In this document: positions 19,297-27,435 of the stretch, one piece after another
Layout: every line of letters begins with the position of its first letter
How positions within the stretch are numbered: position 1 is the stretch's first letter
DNA from: an uncultured Kiloniellaceae bacterium
GTDB lineage: Bacteria > Pseudomonadota > Alphaproteobacteria > Kiloniellales > Kiloniellaceae
Direction of reading: 5' to 3'
NCBI GenBank assembly: GCA_947493695.1
Contig: CANLSF010000003.1
Coordinates: 372,001-436,000, forward strand
DNA length: 64,000 nucleotides
The notes under the pieces: generated by a model
What the model was told of the DNA's origin: nothing
Seen by the model: only the letters and a program-made list of their open reading frames with translations
Database searches by the model: none
Program-made: the position numbers and the translations under genes

Positions 19297-20195
19297 ATAA
19301 AGAAGGGCTGAAACAAAGCGGTGGCTTTGAAACTTTGCTGCGGCGAGAGATGCAGGAGTCCAGTCGTCCCCCAATCGGTCCCTTCGAGGTTGACCGCATT
19401 CACGCAGTGACTGACAGGCTCCACGCAGAAAAAGTCCTTACCGGGTGGCGTGAAGATCACGACGTGACCGAATTCCGGGCTCGCGCTGATACGGAGGCCA
19501 CGGTTTTCCTCCGGCCAGAGGATCTCTGCCGATCCATCCCACCCACCGAAGCACAGATCAAGGCCTTCAGGTAAAGACGTCCCCTCGCTTAGCGGTTTGA
19601 TAGCTGGATAATCGGCGTCTTGCGTAATCGGCAAGAGAGTCTCATCGCCAACATGTGCGTTCGTCACTCCTGTCTTCAGACGGACTTGAGACGCCGCGGG
19701 GAAGTGCGGATGAATTCCGAGTCCCGCCGGCATGTTGGTCTCACTCTGATTGATCAGTTCCATCTCGATCCGCAAACCTGTCTCATCGAGCGCAAAGCGC
19801 TGCACGGCCTCGTACTGCCAGGGCCAACTGTCAGAAGCATGGCTAAATTTAAGGACAATCGATGCCTCTGTGCGCTCAGTGACCTCCCAGGCGGCACGCC
19901 ATCCGTGACCATGAATGGCATGGGGCGGCAACAAAGGGTCGGCAGGAAGACTGACCTCACGGCCTTCGTATCTGAAGCAGCCATGGGCAATCCGGTTGGA
20001 GAAAGGCACCAGCGGGTAACTGGACGCCTCAATCGCTCCCGCTTCCTCGATTGTCGCCAATTCGACCGGGCGCATCCAATTCACAGGCGCTTCGCGCCCT
20101 TCAGAGGCATAGCCAATCACTGCTCCCCCCAGTTCCGGAACCAGTTGCAGCCAGGTTCCGTCGTGGCTCAGAGTTTCTACTTGTGGCGACGCCAT
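19293..20195 (-). CDS. Aldose 1-epimerase (galactose mutarotase) family
   Basis: A 300-residue beta-sandwich sugar mutarotase, interconverting alpha and beta anomers of galactose released by the galactosidases. Visible family marks are Asn-Arg-Ile (about 71-73), the His-Gly-His-Gly-Trp active-site block (about 96-100), and the Pro-His-Phe-Pro histidine block (about 164-167); a Glu in the Phe-Cys-Val-Glu-Pro strand near the C terminus matches the catalytic base. The start at 20195 has GGAG upstream; a longer version would run over the deoR promoter. It is transcribed divergently from the regulator. Confidence 0.88.
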   Translation of the reverse strand: MASPQVETLSHDGTWLQLVPELGGAVIGYASEGREAPVNWMRPVELATIEEAGAIEASSYPLVPFSNRIAHGCFRYEGREVSLPADPLLPPHAIHGHGWRAAWEVTERTEASIVLKFSHASDSWPWQYEAVQRFALDETGLRIEMELINQSETNMPAGLGIHPHFPAASQVRLKTGVTNAHVGDETLLPITQDADYPAIKPLSEGTSLPEGLDLCFGGWDGSAEILWPEENRGLRISASPEFGHVVIFTPPGKDFFCVEPVSHCVNAVNLEGTDWGTTGLLHLSPQQSFKATALFQPFFI

Positions 20196-20223
20196 AGCGG
20201 CTTTTCTCCAAAGGGCTTCAGTT

Positions 20224-20273
20224 TTTCTTTCTATCACTGTAGTTTGATCAGATAGCGCAAGAAAAGGAAAGAG
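20224..20273. promoter_or_regulatory. Putative DeoR operator between mutarotase and regulator
   Basis: TTTCTTTCTATC (20224-20235) faces GATAG (20251-20255) followed by GAAAAGGAAAGAG (20261-20273), giving an imperfect inverted arrangement of the same TTTC/GAAAG motif seen before the permease and binding-protein genes. It sits between the divergent mutarotase and deoR-type genes, where autoregulation would be expected. Repeats seen directly; binding inferred. Confidence 0.5.
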
Positions 20274-20283
20274 ATCGAAGATT

Positions 20284-21060
20284 ATGCTTCCGTCACTTGA
20301 TGCCCAACTCAGGCATGAGCATATCCGCTCTCGGCTTGGTAAGAACGGTAACGTCCGGGTCACGGAGTTGGCTGAGGATCTGGATGTCTCGGTCGTGACG
20401 ATCAGAGCAGATCTCGGATACCTGGAGGAACGGAGCGAACTTCGGCGGAACCGGGGCGGCGCCGTCCAGATGCCTCCACATCGCAATGAGCAGGCATTGG
20501 AAGTGACCAGTCTGGCCTCTCACGACGAAAAAGAACGCATTGCAAAACGCGCCGCGCGTCTGATCGAGGACAACGACACCATTATCATCGATGTCGGCAG
20601 CACTCTAACCGCGCTTGCCAAGGCCTTTTCGCCTGATCTGCGTAACGTCGTGGTCATCACCAACGCGCTGAACATCGCCATGATCCTCGAGAACCACCCG
20701 GGCGTGACCGTGATCGTGACCGGCGGCACCCTGCGTCCTTTGCAGCATTCTCTGGTAAATCCACTAGGTGGCGGCCTGCTCGCCCAGGTCAATGCCGACA
20801 AGGCTTTCATCGGCTGCAACGGCGTCCATCCGGAAAAAGGCTTCACCAACTCCAATCTTCAGGAAGCTGAGATCAAGCAGGCCATGCTGGCCGCCAGTGC
20901 TCGGGTTTATTTTCTCGCAGATCACACCAAACTGAACGCAATATCGACCGCTGCAATTGCGCCGCTCAACTGCGCGGAACTGCTGATCACGGATAATGCC
21001 GCGGCCCGAGAGCACCTGAAGCTGCTGAAAGCCAGCGGATTGGCTGTGGACGTCGCCTGA
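20284..21060 (+). CDS. DeoR/GlpR-family transcription regulator
   Basis: A 258-residue regulator: N-terminal winged helix-turn-helix (about residues 6-60, with Val-Thr-Glu-Leu-Ala-Glu-Asp-Leu-Asp-Val-Ser and Thr-Ile-Arg-Ala-Asp-Leu), then the sugar-phosphate-sensing domain (about 75-235) with Ile-Asp-Val-Gly-Ser-Thr (about 101-106) and the Gly-Gly motif. In this family a phosphorylated sugar usually relieves repression; galactose 1-phosphate from the nearby galactokinase is a reasonable candidate. It lies in the middle of the galactoside genes and is the likely local repressor. Confidence 0.9.
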   Translation: MLPSLDAQLRHEHIRSRLGKNGNVRVTELAEDLDVSVVTIRADLGYLEERSELRRNRGGAVQMPPHRNEQALEVTSLASHDEKERIAKRAARLIEDNDTIIIDVGSTLTALAKAFSPDLRNVVVITNALNIAMILENHPGVTVIVTGGTLRPLQHSLVNPLGGGLLAQVNADKAFIGCNGVHPEKGFTNSNLQEAEIKQAMLAASARVYFLADHTKLNAISTAAIAPLNCAELLITDNAAAREHLKLLKASGLAVDVA

Positions 21061-21120
21061 CTTCGGGTTTATAGCCCCCTTTTCTTCCAACGGATCACCT
21101 GGCGATTTGAGAGTACAGCC

Positions 21121-23076
21121 GTGGCAAAACTAGGCGTTTGTTACTACCCGGAACACTGGCCGCAAAGTCGCTGGCAGGAAGACGCTGCCGCCATGGCCGA
21201 GATGGGCATCACATATGTCCGCATCGGCGAATTTGCCTGGTCCCGTCTTGAGTCCAGCCCAGGCAACTACAGCTGGGATTGGCTGGATACCGCAATTGCA
21301 ACGCTCGGCGACGCCGGTCTGGAGGTGGTTCTCGGAACTCCGACGGCGACACCACCGCGCTGGCTGATCAAACAACACCCGGAAATTCTGGCGCTTGACG
21401 CGGACGGCAGGCCACGCAAGTTCGGCTCGCGGCGTCACTATTGCTTTTCAAGCGAGCTATACCGGAATCTTGCCTGCCGTTTCGTCGAGCAGATGGCGCG
21501 GCGCTACGGTGAGAATCCATATGTTGTTGCCTGGCAAACCGACAATGAATACGGATGTCACGACACTACGGTCAGCTACTCCGATGCCGCCACCAAGGCC
21601 TTCAGGCTCTGGCTGGCAAAGCGTTACGGCGCGATTGAAGATCTTAATCAGGCCTGGGGCACAGTCTTCTGGAGTCAGGAATACGATGACTTCGACGATA
21701 TCGATCCCCCCAATCTGACGGTGACCGAAGCAAACCCGGCCCATCAGCTGGATTTCAGGCGTTTTTCATCGGATCAGGTTGTGGCCTTCAACCGCGCCCA
21801 GGTGGAAATCTTGCGGCAATACGCGCCCGACCGGGACATTCTGCACAATTTCATGGGCTTTGAGACCAGCTTCGATCATTTCGATGTCTCGGCCGATCTG
21901 GATGTCGCGAGCTGGGACAGCTACCCGCTCGGTTTCCTGGACCAGGGCTGGTTCGACGAAGACACCAAAGCCCGCTTTCAGCGTCAGGGACATCCGGATT
22001 TTGCGGCCTTCCATCACGACCTCTACCGGGCCTGTGGCGATGGTCGTTTCTGGGTCATGGAGCAGCAGCCCGGCCCGGTCAATTGGGCCCCGCATAACCC
22101 GGCGCCTCTTAACGGCATGCTGCGCCTCTGGGCCTGGGAATGCTTCGCGCACGGCGGTGAGGTCACATCCTTCTTCCGTTGGCGGCAAGCGCCTTTCGCC
22201 CAGGAGCAAATGCACGCCGGACTCTTGAGACCCGATGGCACCCCCGACACAGGCGCCGCCGAAGTTGCGCAGATCGCGATGGAACTCAAAAGTCTTGAAC
22301 TGCCGGAGTCCACGCGCGGCGATGTTGCATTGATGCTCGATTACGACGCCGTCTGGAACCTCGAAATCCAACCGCAAGGCCGAGAATTCTCGTTTCTGCG
22401 CTGGGCCTTCGATATATATCAGTCCCTGCGCGAACGGGGCCTGAATGTCGACATTCTTGCGCCGCATCACGCTCTCGACGGCTACAAGGCCCTGATCCTG
22501 CCCTGCCAACCATACGTGAGTGATGCGCTGGCAGACCGGTTCAAAAACTTTAAGGGCAAAGCACTGATCGGCCCGCGCAGCGGCAGCAAGACCCGCGACT
22601 TTTCTATTCCAGATCATCTGGCACCCGGCCCGCTGCGCGATCTGCTCGGCCTCTCAGTCGTACGCGTTGAATCTCTTTCGCCTGGGCGGGTTGAAGCGGT
22701 TCAAATTGGCAATACGCAATACGATGCTGTGTTGTGGCGTGAACACCTCGAAACCGACAATCCGGTGCTTGGGCGCTTCACCGGTGATTTTCATTCCGGC
22801 AGCCCTGCATTGGTCCAGAACGGAAACTTCCGCTATCTCGCCTGCTTGGCCTCAAAGCCGCTTCTCGATAAGATCATCATGGACTTTTGTGAATGGTCTG
22901 AAATCGAGATGGTGCCGACACTGAACGAAGTACGCATTCGTCGTCGTGGCGAGCTGCAGTTTGCATTTAACTACGGTGCCGGTCCGACCGAGGCACCGGC
23001 ACCTGCCGGCGCGGAGTTCTTGTTGGGGAGCCGCACGCTTCCGGCGGCAGGCGTTGCAGCCTGGACGGTCCGCTAG
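21121..23076 (+). CDS. Beta-galactosidase, GH42
   Basis: A 651-residue cytoplasmic beta-galactosidase starting with GTG. Domain A is a TIM barrel (about 1-380) with acid/base Glu in Gln-Thr-Asp-Asn-Glu-Tyr-Gly (about 138-144) and nucleophile Glu in Trp-Val-Met-Glu-Gln-Gln-Pro-Gly (about 310-317); a trimerisation domain (about 390-590) and a small C-terminal beta domain follow. Cysteines that bind zinc in some GH42 enzymes are not evident. It sits between the regulator and galactokinase, about 60 bases after the former, so the set handles both alpha- and beta-galactosides. Confidence 0.92.
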   Translation: MAKLGVCYYPEHWPQSRWQEDAAAMAEMGITYVRIGEFAWSRLESSPGNYSWDWLDTAIATLGDAGLEVVLGTPTATPPRWLIKQHPEILALDADGRPRKFGSRRHYCFSSELYRNLACRFVEQMARRYGENPYVVAWQTDNEYGCHDTTVSYSDAATKAFRLWLAKRYGAIEDLNQAWGTVFWSQEYDDFDDIDPPNLTVTEANPAHQLDFRRFSSDQVVAFNRAQVEILRQYAPDRDILHNFMGFETSFDHFDVSADLDVASWDSYPLGFLDQGWFDEDTKARFQRQGHPDFAAFHHDLYRACGDGRFWVMEQQPGPVNWAPHNPAPLNGMLRLWAWECFAHGGEVTSFFRWRQAPFAQEQMHAGLLRPDGTPDTGAAEVAQIAMELKSLELPESTRGDVALMLDYDAVWNLEIQPQGREFSFLRWAFDIYQSLRERGLNVDILAPHHALDGYKALILPCQPYVSDALADRFKNFKGKALIGPRSGSKTRDFSIPDHLAPGPLRDLLGLSVVRVESLSPGRVEAVQIGNTQYDAVLWREHLETDNPVLGRFTGDFHSGSPALVQNGNFRYLACLASKPLLDKIIMDFCEWSEIEMVPTLNEVRIRRRGELQFAFNYGAGPTEAPAPAGAEFLLGSRTLPAAGVAAWTVR

Positions 23077-23131
23077 AGCGTATGACCTTGCAGGCCCTTG
23101 CGGACCAATTCTAGCGTGGGAGTTAACGGAT

Positions 23132-24265
23132 ATGAATGCCCCAGGCGGTCTAACTGGAACCGGTTGTTACCGTCAGGTTTTCTCGGAAGCCCCCGATGTC
23201 ACAGCCTCCGCCTTCTCCCGGGTCGACATCCTGGGCGGACATACCGACTACAATCAGGGCTTCGTACTCGCCGCACCTATGCCGCAGACCACAAGCGTCG
23301 AGCTCTCCGCGCTGAACAGAGGTGACACTTCCGAAGAGAACCTAATCGCAATAGAGGGCTACTCGACCCTGAGCGGTGATCGTGTTTCGCACAGCATCCC
23401 GGTCAAGACCGACCCGTCATCGCATATCCGGCGCGGTGACTGGATTGATTATGTTGTCGGTGCTGTGCGTGAGCTTCAGACCGCGGGTGCAAGTATCAGA
23501 GCCTTCCGGCTCGCGGTCTCCGGCAACGTGCCCGTGGGGGCAGGTCTGGCGAGTTCGGCCTCCTTTTGCATCGCCTTGCTACGTGGACTGGGGAAGCTGT
23601 TTCACTGCGCGCTTGAGGGCGAGACTCTGGCCAAGACGGCGCAACGGATAGAGCGCATTCATGTCGGCGTGAACTGCGGCATCATGGACCCGCTCATATT
23701 GGTCGACGGAACGTTGGACAATGCCCTCTTCATCGACACCCGTTCTTTGGAAAGCCGCGCAATCGCTATCGATCCACGCTACCGCCTGGAGGTCATAGAC
23801 AGCGGTGAACGACGACGGCTCGCCGAGGTGGGATATAATCTGCGCCGGGACGAATGTCAGCGGGCCGCACAGATTCTGAGCGTGAACAGCCTGCGTGAAC
23901 TGAGCGGTGACGAACCGGATCTGAAGGATCTGCCGCCCCCTCTTAATCGGCGCGTCCGCCACGTTCTCAGCGAGAACCAAAGGGTCAAGCAGGCCAGTCT
24001 TGCGCTTGAAGCCGGACGCTATGACGAGCTTGGGCAGCTTATGCATGCCTCTCATCTCTCTCTTCGTGATGACTACGAGGTTTCGGTTCCCGCCCTGGAT
24101 CGCCTGGTAGATGATTGTCTGGCCAGCGGCGCCCTTGGCGCAAGGCTCGCCGGCGCAGGCTTCGGCGGCTGCGTTGTTGCTCTGATCGAAACGTCACAAC
24201 GGGACGTCTGGCGAACCCGGATTGCGCAGTTGAACACAAGAGCATCTGTTTTCGATTCCTGTTGA
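23132..24265 (+). CDS. Galactokinase-like GHMP kinase
   Basis: A 377-residue GHMP-family sugar kinase, expected to make galactose 1-phosphate. Motif 1 reads Ser-Arg-Val-Asp-Ile-Leu-Gly-Gly-His-Thr-Asp-Tyr-Asn (about 29-41), motif 2 Pro-Val-Gly-Ala-Gly-Leu-Ala-Ser-Ser-Ala (about 133-142), the catalytic Asp is in Asn-Cys-Gly-Ile-Met-Asp (about 183-188), and motif 3 is Gly-Ala-Gly-Phe-Gly-Gly-Cys (about 343-349). The usual Gly-Glu-His-Thr-Asp-Tyr is Gly-Gly-His-Thr-Asp-Tyr: the Glu that contacts the C6 hydroxyl of galactose is replaced by Gly, so specificity may differ. The ATG at 23132 with GGGAG upstream is chosen; an upstream extension would overlap the GH42 gene. No galT or galE lies here. 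Confidence 0.85.
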   Translation: MNAPGGLTGTGCYRQVFSEAPDVTASAFSRVDILGGHTDYNQGFVLAAPMPQTTSVELSALNRGDTSEENLIAIEGYSTLSGDRVSHSIPVKTDPSSHIRRGDWIDYVVGAVRELQTAGASIRAFRLAVSGNVPVGAGLASSASFCIALLRGLGKLFHCALEGETLAKTAQRIERIHVGVNCGIMDPLILVDGTLDNALFIDTRSLESRAIAIDPRYRLEVIDSGERRRLAEVGYNLRRDECQRAAQILSVNSLRELSGDEPDLKDLPPPLNRRVRHVLSENQRVKQASLALEAGRYDELGQLMHASHLSLRDDYEVSVPALDRLVDDCLASGALGARLAGAGFGGCVVALIETSQRDVWRTRIAQLNTRASVFDSC

Positions 24266-24274
24266 AACCACCGC

Positions 24275-24325
24275 CTTTCGAAAGAAAGGATAATGATTGA
24301 CAACAAATAGAAACCTCCGGACAAT
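24275..24325 (+). promoter_or_regulatory. Putative operator and promoter of the sugar-binding protein
   Basis: CTTTCGAAAGAAAGG (24275-24289) precedes TTGACA (24297-24302); after 17 bases stands GACAAT (24320-24325). The arrangement, GAAAG/TTTC repeats just before the -35 box, repeats that before the permease operon and supports a shared DeoR-type operator. Confidence 0.55.
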
Positions 24326-24333
24326 CCTGGAGT

Positions 24334-24406
24334 GTGATCGTTCTTGATTGACGCGATCAAGAACGTGAATCACCCTCCAATCCTATAAAGAAGAGGCTGA
24401 TTCACG
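24334..24406 (+). repeat. Two mutually exclusive hairpins in leader
   Basis: CGTTCTTGAT (24339-24348) pairs with ATCAAGAACG (24356-24365); GTGAT (24334-24338) can extend the stem by pairing with ATCAC (24369-24373) across a three-base bulge. The overlapping CGTGAATCA (24364-24372) pairs with TGATTCACG (24398-24406), which is followed by TTTT. The second hairpin resembles a weak intrinsic terminator and the first would prevent it. It may instead simply end the galactokinase transcript. Confidence 0.5.
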
Positions 24407-24570
24407 TTTTCGCTGATCCAGTGAAAACGATCAGACTCGAATCTGAACGAAGAATACGCGCAGTAAGCGCGAAGACGTTCGACCTTAGGGAGCTAAGGGT
24501 CAGGCAGGCAGAAAAATCGTTCCTACGTTTTCCGCGCTGCGAGACCCCCGAAAACGGGAGAAAAATCATC

Positions 24571-25803
24571 ATGTCCTTTGTCCGCAGTCTGCTGGGCGGA
24601 ATAGCTGCGTCCACATTGCTATCGGCAACAGCCCTGGCCGGCACGCTGGTCATCAACTCGGACCAGGCCGATCCGGCACCGAAGAAAGCCTTCGACGAAG
24701 TTGTCGCGCAGTTCAAACAAGACAACCCGGATATCGAGATCCAATTCAACACCTTCGAAAAAGAAAGCTACAAGACAGCGATCCGCAACTGGTTGACCAG
24801 CGAACCGCCGGATGTGGTTTTCTGGTACGCAGGCAATCGGATGAAGACCTTCGTCGATCGCGGTCTGCTCGAAGACGTCAGTGATCTCTGGGATAAAGAC
24901 GACCTCCATACGAAGCTCGCGCCCGCACGCAGCTCAATGACCATCGACGATAAACAGTGGGGGATTCCCTACACCTACTATCAGTGGGGCGTTTATTACC
25001 GTAAGGACATCTTCGCGAAGGCCGGACTGGAAGAACCCAAGACCTGGGATGAATTCCTCGCGGTCAGTGCCAAGCTCAAAGCAGACGGAATCGCACCGAT
25101 TGCAATCGGTACCAAGTACCTCTGGACCGCAGCCGGCTGGTTCGATTACCTGAATATGCGCGTCAACGGCCTCGATTTTCACATCGAGCTCATGGACGGC
25201 AAGATTCCTTACACCGATGATCGGGTTCGCGCCGTCTTTGAAAAATGGAAAGAGCTGGTCGAGCCGGGATACTACCTTGAAAACCACGCATCTTATTCGT
25301 GGCAGGAAGCACAGCCCTTCCTCTACAACGGTTCTGCGGCGATGTACCTGATCGGTAACTTCATCACGCCGAACTTCCCGGATGAAATCAGAGATCAGAT
25401 GGGTTTCTTCCAATTCCCCATCATCAATGAATCCGTTGGGATCGGCGAAGATGCGCCAACCGACACAATCCATATTCCGGCCAATGCCAAGAACAAGGAA
25501 GACGCGCGTAAATTCCTTGCCTACCTGGCTCGCGCAGACGTGCAGGAAAAATTCAACGAAGCGATCCTCCAGCTGCCGGTCCATGTCGACGCCAAGGCAA
25601 AGGACGATCCATTCCTGAACATTGGTGCCGATATGCTGTCCAAGGCCGGCACGGCGCAGTTCTACGATCGGGACACGCCACCGGAAATGGCCAAGGTCGG
25701 TATGAAGGGATTCCAGGAATTCATGGTCAAACCCGACCGTCTCGACAAGATCCTCAATCGCATCGAGAAGGCGCGCAAGCGGATCTTTAAGGTCAAAAAC
25801 TAG
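24571..25803 (+). CDS. Sugar ABC transporter substrate-binding protein
   Basis: A 410-residue periplasmic binding protein of the family 1 (CUT1) type. Residues 1-22 are a signal peptide ending Ala-Leu-Ala, and the ATG at 24571 has GGGAG upstream. The mature protein opens with a beta-strand and a helix rich in Lys/Asp, then Pro-Pro-Asp-Val-Val-Phe-Trp (about 77-83), a region that lines the sugar site. It is the only binding protein of the galactoside locus and most likely partners the split permease/ATPase genes; separate promoter and long leader would let it be made in excess. It is followed by a strong terminator. Confidence 0.9.
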   Translation: MSFVRSLLGGIAASTLLSATALAGTLVINSDQADPAPKKAFDEVVAQFKQDNPDIEIQFNTFEKESYKTAIRNWLTSEPPDVVFWYAGNRMKTFVDRGLLEDVSDLWDKDDLHTKLAPARSSMTIDDKQWGIPYTYYQWGVYYRKDIFAKAGLEEPKTWDEFLAVSAKLKADGIAPIAIGTKYLWTAAGWFDYLNMRVNGLDFHIELMDGKIPYTDDRVRAVFEKWKELVEPGYYLENHASYSWQEAQPFLYNGSAAMYLIGNFITPNFPDEIRDQMGFFQFPIINESVGIGEDAPTDTIHIPANAKNKEDARKFLAYLARADVQEKFNEAILQLPVHVDAKAKDDPFLNIGADMLSKAGTAQFYDRDTPPEMAKVGMKGFQEFMVKPDRLDKILNRIEKARKRIFKVKN

Positions 25804-25871
25804 ACATGTTTCCATAGAGTTAGGGCCTGATCTCGACCGGGCTTTTCCTAAGGGCACAGGTTAGCTAATTT

Positions 25872-25908
25872 CAGGGCGGCTGAGCGACTTCAGCCGCCCT
25901 GTTTTTTT
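25872..25908 (+). terminator. Strong intrinsic terminator after the galactoside locus
   Basis: A perfect 12-base-pair stem (25872-25883 with 25890-25901, core GGGCGGC/GCCGCCC) with a six-base loop is followed by seven T residues (25902-25908). It closes the binding-protein transcript. Confidence 0.92.
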
Positions 25909-25964
25909 GCCGCGGCGAGCGGGTCACTAAATCGATCTGCCCGACGCGCTTCGCGGAGACCAGA

Positions 25965-26651
25965 ATGAGCTTTATCTTTCCAGCGCCGGCCGACGCCGCC
26001 CTTCCCATTGTCGGTCAGGAGGCACTGTTTCCTGTGCGACGGATCTATTGTGTTGGGCGCAACTATGCTGAACACGCCCGTGAAATGGGCGCTGACCCGG
26101 ACCGCGAACCACCCTTCTTTTTCACCAAACCGCGCGACGCCATTGTTGCAGAGGGTGGTGAGATGCCTTACCCGCCCGCAACGGAAAACCTGCATTATGA
26201 GATGGAACTGGTGGTCGCCATCGGAACCGGCGGCAAAGCAATCGATGAAGCCGATGCCCTAACGCATGTGTTTGGCTACGGTGCCGGTCTCGACATGACC
26301 CGTCGCGATGTTCAGGGTGTCGCAAAGAAGATGGGACGCCCCTGGGATATGGGCAAAGGCTTCGATCACTCAGCGCCCTGTTCCGCCCTTCGATCCGCCG
26401 CCGACATCGGTCATCCCGACAATGGCGCAATCTGGCTCAAGGTCAATGGCACACTCAAACAGGCCGGCGATCTCTCGCAACAGATCTGGAGTGTTCCCGA
26501 GACCATTTCGTTTCTCTCCAATCTGGTCGAACTCGCCCCCGGCGATCTGATCTTTACCGGCACGCCCGCAGGTGTCGGCCCTGTTGTTGCGGGAGACCGC
26601 ATGGAAGGTCACATCGACGAAATAGGCGATATCCTTGTGACCGTAACCTGA
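25965..26651 (+). CDS. Fumarylacetoacetate hydrolase family enzyme
   Basis: A 228-residue member of the FAH superfamily, which hydrolyse or decarboxylate 2-oxo acids or acylpyruvates with a bound Mg/Mn. The metal ligands are visible as Glu-Met-Glu in His-Tyr-Glu-Met-Glu-Leu-Val-Val (about 66-73) and Asp in Gly-Leu-Asp-Met-Thr-Arg-Arg-Asp (about 104-111); Gly-Thr-Pro-Ala-Gly-Val-Gly at about 197-203 is the family's C-terminal signature. It has the short, fumarylpyruvate/acylpyruvate-hydrolase layout. A tautomerase fusion follows after ten bases, a common pairing in aromatic-ring breakdown. Confidence 0.9.
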   Translation: MSFIFPAPADAALPIVGQEALFPVRRIYCVGRNYAEHAREMGADPDREPPFFFTKPRDAIVAEGGEMPYPPATENLHYEMELVVAIGTGGKAIDEADALTHVFGYGAGLDMTRRDVQGVAKKMGRPWDMGKGFDHSAPCSALRSAADIGHPDNGAIWLKVNGTLKQAGDLSQQIWSVPETISFLSNLVELAPGDLIFTGTPAGVGPVVAGDRMEGHIDEIGDILVTVT

Positions 26652-26661
26652 GAGGCTTTTC

Positions 26662-27234
26662 ATGCCAGTGATCACCGTTACCCTGATCGAGGGGTACGAC
26701 GAAGCAACGCGCCAGCGTCTCGCCAAAGGCTTGACCGGCGTTGCGCAGACTGTAATCGGCGCCCCTTTGGAAGGCATCACGGTCGCGCTGCAGGAATTGC
26801 CGGCAGCAAACTATATGCGGGGAGGTACAGCTAAAACGCCGGGTACGCCCCCACTGCCGGGCCATGAGATCGTTCGGTCATACCTCGCGGCGATGGAGGC
26901 CCGGGATTTGAACGCAGCCAAGCAATGGCTTGCAGAAGACGCCACGCTTACCTTTCCCGGCGGTGCAAACTTTACCTCGCTGGAGAGGATGATTGACTGG
27001 GCGCGGACCCGATATTCTCATATCGGCAAAAGCTATGAGCGTTTCGATGAGACCTGGGCTGAAGATGGGTCCGTGGTTATCTGTCAGGGTTCCCTGCATG
27101 GCGAGTGGCTTGACGGCACGAATTTCAAAGATATCCGTTTCGTCGATTGGTTCCTCATCCGCAATGACCGGATTGTGGAACAACGCGTCTGGAACGATCT
27201 CTCCGAGACCACGCAATCAAGAGCCCCCTCTTAA
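26662..27234 (+). CDS. Tautomerase-SnoaL fusion protein
   Basis: A 190-residue protein of two modules. Residues 1-60 match 4-oxalocrotonate tautomerases, including Pro-2 that becomes the N-terminal catalytic proline once Met is removed. Residues 68-185 match the SnoaL/NTF2-like alpha+beta cone (helix Val-Arg-Ser-Tyr-Leu-Ala-Ala-Met-Glu-Ala-Arg-Asp, later strand Asp-Trp-Phe-Leu-Ile-Arg-Asn-Asp-Arg-Ile). SnoaL-like domains bind small hydrophobic molecules and may be isomerases or hydrolases. Its place directly after the FAH gene suggests consecutive steps on the same 2-oxo/enol acid. The domain calls are good; the joint function is inference. Confidence 0.8.
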   Translation: MPVITVTLIEGYDEATRQRLAKGLTGVAQTVIGAPLEGITVALQELPAANYMRGGTAKTPGTPPLPGHEIVRSYLAAMEARDLNAAKQWLAEDATLTFPGGANFTSLERMIDWARTRYSHIGKSYERFDETWAEDGSVVICQGSLHGEWLDGTNFKDIRFVDWFLIRNDRIVEQRVWNDLSETTQSRAPS

Positions 27235-27435
27235 CTGCCCAGAAAACCGTCAAAAATGAAAACTAGGAACAACCAATAATAGAAAAGAAAAATCTACACT
27301 TCTCACTAAACAGTTTATTGTTTGCGTATTTTTGACATCTTAATTAACGAACATTTTGTGATTATATATGGAGTCATCAAATTACATGATGAAAGGCGCA
27401 AAAAATGTCGTTTTTTATTTACATTTCACCGGGTC

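Larger units (their letters stand above)
24266..24570 (+). promoter_or_regulatory. Long structured leader of the sugar-binding protein gene
   Basis: About 300 bases without a gene. A sigma-70 promoter with adjacent GAAAG repeats (24275-24325) would start a leader of roughly 240 bases. Within it, two inverted repeats at 24334-24373 and 24364-24406 share bases and so exclude each other (see separate entry). A frame open from a GTG at 24421 continues into the binding protein but has no signal-peptide character, so I regard it as leader. Confidence 0.5.

Noticed and set aside
22946-24265. An upstream start for galactokinase 62 codons earlier
   Set aside because: It would overlap the GH42 gene by about 130 bases and has no ribosome site; the ATG at 23132 fits the family's length.
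24934-25857. A 307-codon open frame antisense to the sugar-binding protein
   Set aside because: No ribosome site or recognisable domain; the opposite strand has a signal peptide and family motifs.
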